NCBI RefSeq assembly: GCF_000801105.2
Contig: NC_079517.1
Location: 3,286,001-3,350,000, forward strand
From: Raphanus sativus
Lineage: Eukaryota > Streptophyta > Magnoliopsida > Brassicales > Brassicaceae
Direction of reading: 5' to 3'
Length of the DNA: 64,000 nt
The notes under the pieces: generated by a model
What the model was told of the DNA's origin: nothing
The model's database searches: none
The model's input: only the letters and a program-made list of their open reading frames with translations
Translations under genes and position numbers: made by a program
Shown: piece after piece, positions 42,379-54,587 of the stretch
Layout: the number at the start of each line of letters is the position of its first letter
Position numbering within the stretch: the stretch's first letter is position 1

Positions 42379-44416
42379 TTAGAGAGTGTCCCAATTAGGG
42401 ATATTTGCTGTAGCTCCATTCACCATCTTCACTAAAGTCACCTGCATCACCCCACAAACACACCAACACAAAATGAAGTTTTTTTAGGCAAGTCATTATC
42501 AGACTTCTTTCTCACAAAGTACCATGTCTTGAGAAACAGCAGATATTGGAAAACTTATCTTAACCAGACTTGTGCATATAATATATAAGTCTTGGAAGTT
42601 GACATACTACATCAGGCTTAGCTTAGGGTACGTATTCGCGTATAGTCTCAATGGACATGATTCGAATAAGTTCGGTATGAATGGGACCTTACAGCAATAT
42701 CTACTCCTATTGTATCTAAAGATTAGATAAGGTGACAAGTATAGAACATACCACACTTTCTGGAACACCGCGAGGCGGCATGGAGATGTTCCTCGGAGGA
42801 GGACCTCGCAGATGTGATCTCTTATCAAATCGCCAGCTCTCCTATTTTCCCATAAGTCAACTCACCCTGTATTTAACAGTCAGTAGTGTACTTACTTTAG
42901 AATTATATGAAACACTGATAATAAGTAAAAGCTAACATGGAGTTCTGATGGTGGATCACTGAAAAATATCATTACTTTTAATGATCATGTATAAGAAGGT
43001 TGCAACAAAACTTAGTACTTTCACGATCATCCAATAAGAAAACTAATTAAGATGTATGTTCTCTAGTAACAAAACTAATCAACCGTGTTAAACAGAAATC
43101 ACCTTCATGTTGTAGTCGCATCCATAAGTGTAATGGATGATAAACTTCCCCTCGGTAGACAGATCCCATGGAGGCTGAAAGATAAGGTGAGAGCACTTAC
43201 TTATGAACACGGAGCAAAAGCATATATATCATCACAGAAAATAAGGTAAAATGTCGATTCCTACCTGGAGCATAAAATCCTTATGAAGTATGTGCCGCAC
43301 CCCATGCAGAGCAGATGCAACTGCGTATCCGTACCTTACCAAACAGAGAATAGAGAGTGTGTCAGAGACCCAATGATGGAGATGCAAAAAAGGCAAAGGA
43401 CCAACTATAGTGAAAAAGAGATTTTGTGTGTTTTGGCAGTGCTAACATTTCAAGAACCCATCCAAATGCCTTGTCAGTATCTGGATCGTTTTTCATTGTC
43501 AACGAGACATTCATCCATGTAGGAGCAATCTTTTAAAGTGATTCCTGCAAGTGCCTCCTGTCAACAACATCAAGTCTTTTTTTTAATAGCAAAAAGCACA
43601 AATTCTCACCTTGCTTATGATAACAGGAGAATTGCCAATGGGATCAATATTTGAAACAGGGCCCATCTCCACAGGATAATACTTTCTGACAATGTTTTCA
43701 AACTTTTCAGGTGTAATATAGAAGAACGGAAAAGCACCTGGGTGTCCTCCAGCAGCCAAATTAGGAATAGGGTTAACAAAAACATGATCAGGCTCTGCCA
43801 TTAACACATATCTGCAACAAATACTAAAGATTCAGCAAACAGTCAATTGCAAGGAAGGGAGAGACAGGACAGGACAGGACGTACTCTTCAGTGATGGTAG
43901 CTCTTTCAAGCCATTGCACAAACGCCCACGGTCTATTCAACACAACATACCCCTTTTTAAAAAGAGTTGAATTTAATTCACTAGATAAAAGCCCCATACA
44001 GAAAGTGAAGAAAGGATAAACAAAGTTCTTTATCTCTACCTGATCAACACCTGAGGGAAGAGGATCAACCACAAACGTTGGTATCTCATCCATCAAGTTA
44101 TCGGTATTACCGGAATGCAAAATGCGAGTGAAGCCACCCATGTCTGAACCAGGAATAGCTTTCTTCTGTTGGTACCAGTAGTACATAATACGACACTGCC
44201 ACTAGTTGTAAGGAGCGTCTGTAGCTGTTAAGGCGACATGAAACGGTGCTGAAGAAGAGGTTTGTGGCTTTTTGTGTTGAGAGGCATTTGGACGATAGGG
44301 TCTAGGAGCGGAGGAGTAGCAGATCTGTTGTGGAGTATGAGTGTGAGAAGGTTATAAGTGACAACGAAGAAGCCGAAAGACAAGAGAAACAGAAGCAGAG
44401 ACGATGCTTTTCCCAT
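42379..44416 (-). pseudogene. HPAT3: Broken hydroxyproline O-arabinosyltransferase (HPAT3-like)
   Basis: HPATs add the first arabinose to hydroxyproline of extensins and signalling peptides in the Golgi. The membrane-anchor start MGKASSLLLFLLSFGFFVVTY and nearly every later block are recognisable (FTRILHSGNTDNLMDEIPTF, YVVLNRPWAFVQWLERAT, LMAEPDHVFVNPIPNLA, FIIHYTYGCDYNMK, ending IPNWDTL). Four lesions break the frame: a shift near 44235 between KPLL and FHVALTATD; TAG at 44202-44204 replacing the Lys of APYN-K-WQCR; TAA at 43533-43535 replacing the Glu of ESLEK; and a one-base insertion near 42837 in GEWRFDKR. Splice sites and exon order are otherwise kept, so the loss looks recent. I did not attempt a repaired reading. 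Confidence 0.88.
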
Positions 44417-45448
44417 TTTGTTTTTTATAATTGTTCTCTTTGATCAAAAGCTACAAAGATTATATGGAAGTGGGCAAGGCACCCTTCCCTCCTCCTCCTC
44501 CACGGCTCTCACAAACTCATTCCTGCAAATACAATTTAAGGAATGAAATTTGAAAAGCTAAATATATGTTTCCAAATTGAGAACCTTCAATAAGATCCAG
44601 CCATCTAAAATAAAAAAGGAGTAAACAAGACGGGATCAGCTTAGTTTTCAAAAGTGCATCGATTTGACTAACTCAGTTTGTGATTGAAAAAGTTTTTATA
44701 TCAATTTTGAAATATGGCATAAGAGAAATTGAAGCCTTACAGATTCGAAGGAGAGTGGAAGTAGCCTCCGGAGAATAGAAAATAAATTTAATGCGAAGCG
44801 GAGTTGACTAACGGCGCCATCATTAACGATTTATTCTACACTGTCACTGACTACGCCGTTTGCAAAAATGGTGTTAGGCAGGAGCCAATGATAACAACAA
44901 TTCAAACACATGAATCAAAATCATAACACACTTCTAGTTTGGTTTGATTTTGCAGCCTTTTTTTGTTATTGTCTTCACATATCAATGTGTTCTTGGAATC
45001 TATGGATTGTTGATTACGGGAACATTCACAAGGCAGTAGAGAAACGTCAAATTACAACAGACAATATAAACTATGGCTTCGAATGGTGAGAGTAAGTTTA
45101 TGACGTTTCATTCTGCAACACAGCAAACAAAACACAGACGAGGTGTGCCTTAGCTACATAAAATCCTCGCAATCCTTTAAACCAGTTAAGCTTAATATAA
45201 CAAAAATTGGTAATCATTAAAATTGGTTCGAAGGAGCCAAACTCCCATACAAAAATTTATTCCATAAGAAAAAACTTATCGTCGAAACAATAAAAGCTTT
45301 CCCATGCTCATCTCTAGTTTTATGGTAAAAGATTTCATCAACATCTTGATCCCTTTTTAAAAAAAAAAAGTTTGAAACTGCAAATAAATCGAGAAAAAAA
45401 AAAATAAAGCCGGAGCTTTATGGTGGCGGAGACTGGTGACTAGCACGC
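44417..45448. other. Intergenic, no gene seen
   Basis: The spacer lies between the HPAT3-like pseudogene start and the AAC2 stop codon. It contains the old HPAT3 promoter and the AAC2 3' untranslated region. Nothing else was recognised. Confidence 0.5.
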
Positions 45449-46760
45449 TTAGCCGGATCCAGATCCGTACTTCTTTCCGAGGAGAAGTAACTGCAGCTTG
45501 TCGTATCCAGATAGCACACCAGCTCCTGCAATGGCACGCAGGATGTTGGCACCAGCACCCTTGAACAGAGACTTTGGTCCTTCCTTCTTCAGGATCTGTT
45601 GGAATGCATCCATCGAACTCTTGTACTTCACGGCTTCACCGGAGGTCATCATCATTCTTCTACGGACGGTGTCGATTGGGTAAGACGCAAGACCAGCACC
45701 GTTGGTGATGAGCCATCCAAGGGCAAAGCTGGCGAAGAAGCTGTCCTGAAATTGCACAAAAACAAAACAACATCAGAAACCAAACAAGGCAAGGCAGGAT
45801 TGGGTTTTCTAAGATGGATCAAATGAAACAAACCTGGAGGTCAGCAGGGAGAAGAGGCTTCAAAGAGTCGTACAGACCAAAGTAGAGACCACGGTAGACA
45901 ATGATACCAACACAGGAGATGTTGAATCCACGGTAAAGTCCAGCAATACCATCAGACTTGAGGGTCTTCTTGTAGACATCAACAAGACCATTGAACTGCC
46001 TTTCCCCTCCCTTCTTAGCTGCCTTAGAGTCATTGGCAAGACGGGTACGTGCGTAGTCAAGAGAGTACACGAAGAGAAGGGAAGAGGCACCAGCAGCACC
46101 TCCAGATCCCAAGTTACCAGCAAACCACTTCCAGTAACCATCCCTGTCCTTCTTGAAGTTGAAAAGCCTCTTGAAGTAATCTTTGAAAGCAAAGTTCAAC
46201 GCCTATAAAAAGTAAAAGATATATATCAGTAAGCAAGGTAACAGACAATTATCAGAAGCACAAAGATGTGAAAAATAACAAACCTGAGTGGGGAAGTAAC
46301 GGATAACATTAGCAGTGTTTCCTCTCCACAAAGAACCAAAACCCTCATCCTTAATGGTCCTGCCGAAACAGTCACCAATACCCTTGTAAGGCTCAGATAA
46401 CCTCCCAGCCTTGAGCATCTCATCCTGGTTCTGAATCAAAAGCTTGACACGCTCGATGGGAGCAGCAGCGGTCTTGGAGACAGCAGCGGACACACCACCC
46501 ATGAGGAAATCAATAGCGAAGCTAGAGAATCCTTTCTCACTCGGAGCTTGCACAAACACGGGAGAGGTAGTAGTCGTCATGATCCTGGATGTGGCGGCAA
46601 GAGGGTACTGGAATGCAGCGTTGGAGTAGTTTCCGTACGTCGCACGCCTCTGGAAAGAGGAAGTGTAACCATGAATGTCCTGAGAAACACCAGATCGCAT
46701 CATGATTTGGCCAGATGTCGCCTTCTGGAGAATCGTGGGGTTCTGAGTTTGTTCAACCAT
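45449..46760 (-). CDS. AAC2: Mitochondrial ADP/ATP carrier
   Basis: The carrier swaps matrix ATP for cytosolic ADP across the inner mitochondrial membrane. Exons 46284-46760, 45834-46202 and 45449-45745 encode 380 residues. I chose the ATG giving MVEQTQNPT; an upstream in-frame GTG lies at the end of a leader intron. A plant-type N-terminal extension of ~75 residues precedes three tandem carrier repeats. Each repeat has the PxD/ExxK/R signature: [20 protein letters not shown] and [12 protein letters not shown]. The last includes RRRMMM (about 310-315), the hallmark of ADP/ATP carriers. A leader intron with donor CTCTCG|GTAAGT at 47220 and acceptor TTGCAG near 46770 is likely, placing the promoter near 47300. 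Position matches At5g13490. Confidence 0.94.
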
Positions 46761-46769
46761 TTTGACCAC

Positions 46770-49186
46770 TGCAAAAAAAAAAACACAAGAACTCGATTAT
46801 GATTAAAAACTGCACATACAGTAAGCTATACGAATACGACGACGTTTTATGTATGACCTGTATATGAGATCTAGTAATATATCAATCCAGTATTAACGCT
46901 ATGAAATGATGCGATAAACAATATCATAATTCAGGTCTACGCAACAGATCCACGGATAAGCAACAGAGACGAATCATTTCTAGATCTACACAAACAGATT
47001 CGAATAAGCTTTATACAGATCTATTCTATTAACACTCTAGCTACGGATCTAGACTCGACTCAATAGCATAACACGCTGGGGAAACATCAGATCTGTAACG
47101 CGAGAGGCTAAATCATTTTTACCTTTGTTGTTGATAGTATGAAACAGATCGATAAAAAGTCAGATGAAGAAAACGTGAGGAGTAACGAGATTTTTAAAGC
47201 AGATCGGAGAGCTAAACTTACCGAGAGGAAGCGACGGCAGAGCGAAACTCAATGGAGCGAAGAAGACGAAGAACGAGAGAATTGTCTTTGTGGTTGAAGG
47301 AGCTGCGAGTTTTTTGCTGGCCTTTTTATTGGCTCGAGAAATAGGGCCGCAAGTAGTGATGGGAGTAATCAGGTGTGACGCTCCTCAACGTGGTCGGAAG
47401 TTGTATGTCCGTTCGATTGTCGAGTTTAATACTGGTGGACTGTAGGCCGTTGATTGTGGTCACTAAAGGAAATAATATATTTTATTTGGGAATATATGAC
47501 TCCATTACTGGCCCTAGATATTGCCAGCTTTTTTCGCTGAAAACGTGGAATGCGATGCAAATTGCCGGATTCGTCAGTCAACTGTCTACACCGTGACGTC
47601 TAAGCATTTCTAGAATATTTTATTTTGATCTTTTCAAAAAGAGCTTACAATAATAAACATGCAAGTTTGTCCACCAGAAAATGTAGTTTGATTATTGGTT
47701 TATTAATATTTAGCCATCAGAAAATGTAGGTTGCGAATTCTAAAAAATATAAACTATTATCAATTTTATAATTTAACATAATGCAAATAAAACTGGATTT
47801 TCATAAAAAGCCAGTAAAAATAAATAAATCATTAAATATAAATACTTATAAAATAGATAAATTTAACCAGATCTAGGATCTGTTGTTTTGTGGTGATTAA
47901 CTTGAGAACAAAATTCAATATGATAAAGCCATCACATAGTAACTTTAGGGCCCCGTTTTTTGTTTATTTGGTTAAAGGAATTTATATTTTAGTCAATAAT
48001 ATACTACTGTACTAGTGGTAAACATTTTAACATATTTACCGGACTAATATGTTTTCATTTTTTATGTTATTCTTATGGGCTTTGCATTATCTATCATTGT
48101 AGCCTTTTTGTTTCCACTGTTTTTCATCTTTTTGTTGCTAAATACTTTTTAAACCCATTTGATATTCTGAGTATGCTATATAATTTTATACATTTTAGTT
48201 ATATGTTTTATATTTAAATTAGCATTGATGAGATCGATCACACAATATTACATATAAGTTTTAATATTGATCTTTGTCATTTTACGTAATATACAGTTCT
48301 ATTCAAAAATATTTTCATATATACATAAATATATTTATATATAATGAAATATTAAATATACTTTTACTATAATATTAGTTGTCCTTAAAAAAATTCAGAA
48401 AAACTACATTAAAATTTATCGCCTTAGGCCTCTTAAACACTAGGCACGGCACTGTTTGGTACCGACAGAAACAAAAAATATATATGTAAACTGAAAATAT
48501 AAACTACTAACACCTGCATAGTCTCTATCCATTTCTGTAAAGTCAAGGTAGTCATGTATAATTCAAAAAAAAATATGAATTTGTTGGATATATAATAATG
48601 TTTCTAGTAATTTATAATCAAATAAATCAATATTAAAAATACGGTGAAATAAATATTAAGCATATATGCATGATAGAAACATTTAATTCCGACTTTTTCC
48701 TCTTTTACAAAAAGGAAATCCGATTTTTCCCTAAGTTATCAACGTACCTAGATGTTTTTCTTTCTTTAGTTTTTAACTTGTTGGATAATTACTAAAAAAT
48801 ATATTTGACAATTGTGGTTTCCGACATTGTTTATTGTTTGTAGGAAACATACTTGATACAACCAAAAAAAAAAAACTCGAAAACAATATGCTTTGCGCCA
48901 ACTTTATACGTATAACCTTTTCAGAAAGCACTTGCACCTGACATTTGTGGGAATTAAGGCTAAACCAATCATAATAGCACTTGGTTAAACCGTTGAGATT
49001 AAACCCAATTTTAGATTGTTTTCTTTTCTGCGGGGGAAAGAAAGGGGCCACAGAACCAGGTTATCAAGAACCCAAATAAAACCAGCCGGCGAACCGATCG
49101 ATACTTTCTTCAAGGCTTGAGAGGTTTAGCTTTGCCGTGAAGAAGAAAACGTTCTCGTTTCTATTCCTTTCTTGATAAAAGATTGA
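46770..49186. other. AAC2 leader intron, promoter and AT-rich spacer
   Basis: Bases 46770-47220 are the probable AAC2 leader intron, and ~47221-47300 the first leader exon. Beyond ~47600 the DNA is AT-rich. CTAGGCACGGCACTG at 48440-48454 resembles a hAT terminus, without a clear partner. The FY gene that I remember next to AAC2 in Arabidopsis is absent. Confidence 0.55.
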
Positions 49187-49197
49187 CGTTTACGTTT

Positions 49198-49352
49198 TTA
49201 TGCGAAAGTTAAGTTACATCACGGACTCTGTTTTACAGAATCAGTCAGAGAAACAAAACCATTCAAATATGACGAAACTATTCCTGATTAGGAGATCTTG
49301 CCTCGGAGGACGCTTGTCGTTTTTTCACAAAAAGCCTGCTCATATCTTCTTG
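49198..49352 (-). pseudogene. Duplicated 3' end of the At5g13470-like gene
   Basis: About 155 bases match 53292-53461, the last exon and 3' flank of the intact minus-strand gene further right. The fragment still reads EDMSRLFVKKRQ...ARSPNQE and a stop, against EDMSRLFVKKRQ...ARSPNQA in the intact gene. It has no other exons and abuts the left boundary of duplicated segment copy B. Confidence 0.8.
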
Positions 49353-51370
49353 GACATAAAAGGTTCATGAGTAGTACAAATTGTTTTACACCAAATATGA
49401 CTTGTAGAAAAAAGTGAAGGAACCACAAAGCATTCAAAATTCATCCTAGAGACATGTAGATACGATGAGAATAAATGAGATACTATGACATTTAATGTAT
49501 AATTCATGATACATATTCTACCATAGACAATGAACAAGTAAAGTAGCCATCGTCCTGACTATCTCTCAATCGCCATGGAAGAAGACATCGCTTGTTATCA
49601 AGTTCTGTTTGAAAATAATCTGCAACAACTAAACCAGGTGAAGTTCAAAAAAAAAAAAAAAAACAATTAAACCAGGTGCTTTAATTCGTAGTTTTTTTTT
49701 TGTCAACAATCAATACTATTAAAAGAGAAGAATTCCTATAAAAATCTAGTTATGCAAGGTTGTTCGACCTTATCAATTAGACAAACATGTTCTTTCTAAT
49801 AAAAACAATAAAACCAATTTAAATGAAAGTAAACTAAATATTTTACATATATTAAAACTATGGTGAATTTGTTAAGTAAATTATAAATTAATCATATATA
49901 TAATAAAACTAATGTACAAAAAACTTATTCAAAATGTAATCAAACAAAAATAAAACAGTCACTATATATACTCTAAAAATTAAAATCAATATTTGTTTAA
50001 AATCTTAATAAATTTGGTTGGTATAGTTTTTTTATTACAAAACTTCTTAACTAAACCTTCTTTGTCTTCTAAAAAATTATATTCAACAAAGAATCGATAG
50101 ACTGATCATACAAAGCCAGCGAGTTAAGGGAACTTTTAGAGACCAAGCTATAAGATGATATAGTTTATTTGATAAAAGTTTTGATAAGTATGAATATTTT
50201 CAAATATAAAATGATCTATATTAAATTGGTATGTTATCTATCTAACTTTAGAAAACATAATATACTTCAACTCACTTTCGCATTCTAAATCAATAGATTT
50301 AAAAGATAAATAAAAATTTCAATGTATTAAAAACAAATCTATGAGAGAATAAATAATTAAAATTTATTTATTTAATTTCAACAGTAATTATGAACAATTT
50401 TATTTGACTAAATTTTATAAAAACAATTATAATGTAAACAATTCATTAATTTTTTTTATCAATTAGACAAACATGTTCTTTATAATAAGAACAATAAAAA
50501 CTATTTTAAAATGAAATTAAACTAAATATTTTATATATATTAAAATTATGGTGATTTTAAGTAAATTATAAATTAAATAAATAAATATATAATAAACGAA
50601 TGTATGAAAAACTTATTCAAAATGTAATCAAACAGAAATAAAAAAGTCACCAATTATACTCTAAAAACTAAAAACGATATCTGCTTAAAATCTTAATAAA
50701 TGTGAATGATATAGTTATTTTAACGAAACTTCTTAATTAAACCTTTTATGTCTTCTTAAAAGTTATATTCAACCAATGACTAATAGACTGATGATACAAA
50801 GCCGGTGAATTAAGCAAACTTCTGGAGACCAAGCTATAGGACGATATAGATTATTTGATAAAAGTTTTGATAAGTATGAATAGTTTCAAATGGAAAACGA
50901 TCTGAATTGACTTGGTATGTTATCTAGCTAGTTTTTGAAAATATAATTTACATAGATTCGCTTTCGTATTTCTAAAACAATAGATTTGAAAGAAAAATAA
51001 ATCGTAATACACTCAAAAACAAATCTACGAGAAAAGAAATAATCTAAATCAATAGATTTGAAAAAAAAAGAAATCGTAGTGTATCTAAAAACAAATCTAC
51101 GAATCTACGAGAGAAGAAATAATCAAAATTGCTTATATTGAATTTGACCTTAACCTGAACAATTTTATGTTACTTTTATAATAAAAAGTCTAACAAAATC
51201 TATCATGAAAAATAATTCCATTATTTTTTTTTAATTAGACAAACATGTTATTTCTAATAAGAACAATAAAGACTATTTTAAATGAAAGTAAATAAATAAT
51301 TTTACATATATTAAAAATGATTAAGATATTTTTCTATTGCTTTTTCACTTGCGGGTTTAACCCTATAGTT

Positions 51371-51377
51371 TATATAA
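51371..51377 (+). promoter_or_regulatory. Probable TATA box, RRM-like gene B
   Basis: TATATAA lies 117 bases before the start codon. The leader that follows (CACTTGTTGTCTAAACAAAA) is nearly identical to that of copy A. Confidence 0.45.
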
Positions 51378-51487
51378 ATTCTTATACTTTCATCTATTAT
51401 ACACAACCCACAGTAAATTCATATTCACTTGTTGTCTAAACAAAAAGAAGAAGAGTATCTGCATTTGTGAAAGAAAAAAAAACTCAA

Positions 51488-52610
51488 ATGGATTCTCCAT
51501 CATCGGTAATATCCATCAACCGAAAAGAATTCAATGTTTTTCACTCGTATGACAGAGCACTTTTCTCTCATCTTGTCATAACTCTAAGACGGGGCATTCG
51601 CCAGTCTTATCAAGTCATGAGTTTTCTCCTCTTTCTCCAGATGTCTGCTCATCACCTGAGCAACTTGATATGTAATCTTGCCTCTTCACAGGACGCTGTC
51701 GTCAACATGGTCGCTGATCAAGTGGTGACATGCATTATGTGCTTGTCCTACGAAGATTTCCCAGCGTTCGTGGCATACTTGAGGAAATTCATGCTCTCTC
51801 CAGAGATATCTTACATCACGGGTCTCACGAGAGGGCACTTAAACCTCATATCCATCCATAACAACCGCGAAAACATTCTCTTTGAGATGGAGCAGCATTC
51901 GACGCATGTGTGCATCCCAGCTTTTGAGGATATATGCGTGCGTGCTGAGATGTACAACAGAGAGATTGAAGCCAGGGATAGAGCGATAGCAAGGAGGAAC
52001 CAGATGGGAATTAGCAGTGTTTTTGAAAGAGGTGAATCAAGTAATAGCCGCCAGTTCTTACGTGGTGGTCAACAAAGAACAAACGGTGGGCAAGGAAACG
52101 CAGCTTCTAGGACTATCTTCCTCACATTTTCTAGAGGATACCCAGTTTCTAGAGAAGAAGTTCATGGCTACTTTACCTGGTACGCACTTAAATCTTATAT
52201 AAGCCATGCATGCATGCAAGGCCAAGGCCAAGGCCATGCCATTCTTCTCATTAACAATGTAACGAAATTATTAGTTATCTGTCTATAAATTTAACCACTC
52301 TCGCTGGAATGGTTTCACGTAAGAGTGTTTTTTAAATAGTAATATTGTTTTTTTTTTGGGGTGTTGAAGGAGATTTGGGGATATGATAGAAGCGATACAC
52401 ATGGGTGGAACGGAAGGGACTGGACAAAATCTGTATGCAACGATGCTGTTAAATTCTCCCTCCAAAATTCCAGAGATTCTAATGGAAGGGGTGTTCAGGA
52501 CCAAATACACCATCAATGGAAAACATGTTTGGGCTCGAAAATTCATTCCCAGCCACAAATCCTCCTCCAAGAAAAATCGTTATCTCCACTCCCATGGAAA
52601 CTATTTCTAG
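51488..52610 (+). CDS. RRM-like (alpha-beta plait) protein, copy B, two exons
   Basis: Exons 51488-52179 and 52370-52610 encode about 310 residues. The start is the ATG of MDSPSSV, matching copy A, rather than an in-frame GTG 21 bases upstream. Splicing yields YFTW-RFGDMIEAIHMGG and completes the RRM-like fold (TIFLTFSR, LYATMLLN, TKYTINGKHVWARKF). Compared with copy A it has about nine extra residues before the fold (GGQQRTNGG) and a longer basic tail (SSSKKNRYLHSHGNYF). The intron is only 190 bases. No disabling change was seen in either copy despite many amino-acid differences, which suggests that both have been under constraint. Function unknown; RNA or protein binding is an inference from the fold pattern. 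Confidence 0.77.
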
Positions 52611-53063
52611 TTTCATATGTTTTTCTTTTTATCTTTTTTTTATCTTTATGGAGCTGTGAAGGGCATCATGTGCCCACTTCTACACATTTGAGACTTATTT
52701 TTATTATGGACGGGTTGGGGGTTGGGGACTTTTATTGGTGATTTGACATTTTGGTTGCATCTTTGAACTATTTTGCATGGACTCAAGTTGGTCACTTTTC
52801 AAACTCTTATGGGCACTCTTGTCCAAACAGAAATAAGCTTTTGGACCCAAAAGGCTGTGTTGTTGAAAATAAAGACTTTCAACTATGATGACATCAACTT
52901 CAAAAGATGCATAAAACAGCTATTATTGTTTGACTGCAGATAAGGAGGAGAATAGTACGAAACTCAGTCCTAAAATTATGATTTTATGAGCTTTCCTATC
53001 ACTTAACAGCGTGAAAACAAAAGAGAGTGTGCTTTTACTTGTCACCACAAGGAAGAAATATAT

Positions 53064-53385
53064 TTGACTAGATGCTGCAAATGCAGAGCTCAGTGAAATT
53101 CGTCTACTGAGTTTACTTTGTGCAGCAGCCGCAAGCCCGCAACCACATTAACCAGGCCCTCCACCAGACAGTAACGTCAGTAGACCACCGTAGTAAATAG
53201 TACATATCTTGTTTGCAGACTTGGAAAAACTCTTACAAGGAGCTTCTTAAGAAAAACTACTTTTGTTTTTTCAGAGCTCTTTTTCTTTATTAATAATATG
53301 TTTTATGCAAAAGTGAAGTCACATTACATACTCTGTTTTTACGAGATTAGTCAGAAAGAAACAAAACCATAGAAATTTGACCAAA
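53064..53385. other. Short spacer with exon-like stretch
   Basis: The part at about 53073-53150 is GC-richer than its surroundings and reads AANAELSEIRLLSLLCAAAA in one frame before a stop. It is too short to assign and may be a remnant of a lost neighbour or a piece brought by the duplication. Confidence 0.35.
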
Positions 53386-54344
53386 CTATGCCTGATTAGG
53401 AGATCTCGCCTTGGAGGTGGAGTCTTGTCGTTTTTTCACAAAAAGCCTGCTCATATCTTCGGTGGCAACATTGCTCCTGCAGATAATACATAGTCTAACG
53501 GTTATGCGATCATCAAATAAGTGTTTCAAACAAGATATTCTTGGATAAAATAAAGTGAAATATTTGAGATGAAATAAGCCACATTTCATGGATTCTAACC
53601 TTCCATTGAGCTGAGGAGGCACAAGCACATTACCCAAAGTATCTGGACTATTCTTGGAATGAGGCAGATTTCCTCTAGCTAGCTTAGAACGACGAGGAAG
53701 AGAAGAAGACTTCCCATTAAACACTCTTTTCCGTAATGCACTCTCGGCCATTGCAGCTGCAAAAAGGGAAGCATGGTCACCACCATTCACCTGTGAGAGT
53801 CTCGGTGACTCCAGAAGAAGTAAAGCATCTGGTAGCTGAGGAAGCTCTTCGCTTTTTCCCTTCTCCTTTATACATCTCCTAACAAAAATATACAACTGTA
53901 TTACCCAAACTTGAGAAACAGCAAGAAAATCTCTGAGTTAATCGTATTCAATATCAGAACTTGGGTGAGCATTCGTGTCTACTCTAAGACAAGAACATCA
54001 CTTGATGCCTGAAGGGTCGGTCAGCTAATAATATGAATTGAAAACATTAAAAAAAAAATACAAATGATGAGAAAATAAGCTATACGAATCGAAGTCGTAA
54101 CTCTACATACACACTGTAAGATCCTTCAATTGCCAATAACAATGACAAAGGAAACAGATCATCTCATCGGAAAAAAACAATAATCCAAGAATTGGGAAAC
54201 CGTAAAATTTACTCACCGTGTATTTGGAGGAGCTGGAGAGGGTTTTTGTTTCTGTTGCGGTTGTTGTGGCAGAGCTTCCATGTGCTCCGCCGCAGCAGGT
54301 AAGACATCGTCATCGGATGAATCGTCGTAGTCTACCAGTGACAT
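53386..54344 (-). CDS. Small conserved plant protein, At5g13470-like
   Basis: Exons 54217-54344, 53600-53878 and 53386-53476 encode 165 residues. The protein starts MSLVDYDDSSDDD, an acidic patch, followed by a Gln/Pro-rich stretch (PQQPQQKQKPSPAPP). The middle reads LPQLPDALLLLESPRLSQ and later LPRRSKLARGNLPHSKNSPD, with basic clusters that could be nuclear signals. The C terminus is SRLFVKKRQDSTSKARSPNQA. No known domain was recognised. It is divergently arranged with the OSCP gene, 243 bases between start codons. A duplicated copy of its last exon lies at 49198-49352. Confidence 0.85.
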
Positions 54345-54433
54345 ACCTCTTCTCCCACCTTTACCCCCAAACGACGTCGCTTGAGTCCCCGTGCTCTCTT
54401 AATGTAACAAGAGCTAAAAATTCTTTAAAGTCT

Positions 54434-54475
54434 AAGCCCAATTAAAAAAAGCGTGCGTAAGCCCACTGAAGCCCA
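54434..54475. promoter_or_regulatory. Three site II motifs in a bidirectional promoter
   Basis: AAGCCCA (TGGGCTT on the other strand) occurs at 54434, 54459 and 54469, within the 243 bases between two divergent start codons. TGGGCY motifs bound by TCP factors are enriched in plant nuclear genes for mitochondrial proteins, which fits the OSCP gene. Confidence 0.6.
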
Positions 54476-54587
54476 ACTCACTCCTCTGACCAGTTTCTTC
54501 TTCTCTAGAGACACACTCGACAGAACAGCTGATCGGCTTTTAATCATTTGCTAGGGTTCCAATCATATATCTGCAACAACAACAAAA

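Larger units (their letters stand above)
49362..53063. repeat. Duplicated segment, copy B (carries RRM-like gene B)
   Basis: This is the partner of 5266-9366 in direct orientation, with common start TTCATGAGTAGTACAAATTG and common end CACAAGGAAGAAATAT. Upstream of the gene it carries diverged copies of the 221-bp repeat unit. A Helitron-like motif TACTATTAAAAGAGAAG occurs at about 49714, only in this copy. Confidence 0.8.

Noticed and set aside
46761..46769. Upstream in-frame start of AAC2 giving three extra residues
   Set aside because: The codon is GTG and lies at the end of a probable leader intron; the next codon, ATG at 46760, matches the family start.
47940..48454. Possible hAT element with right end CTAGGCACGGCACTG
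   Set aside because: No matching left end or 8-bp target duplication could be found, so only a terminal-like motif is supported.
51467..51487. Upstream start of RRM-like gene B
   Set aside because: The codon is GTG. The ATG at 51488 corresponds to the start of copy A.
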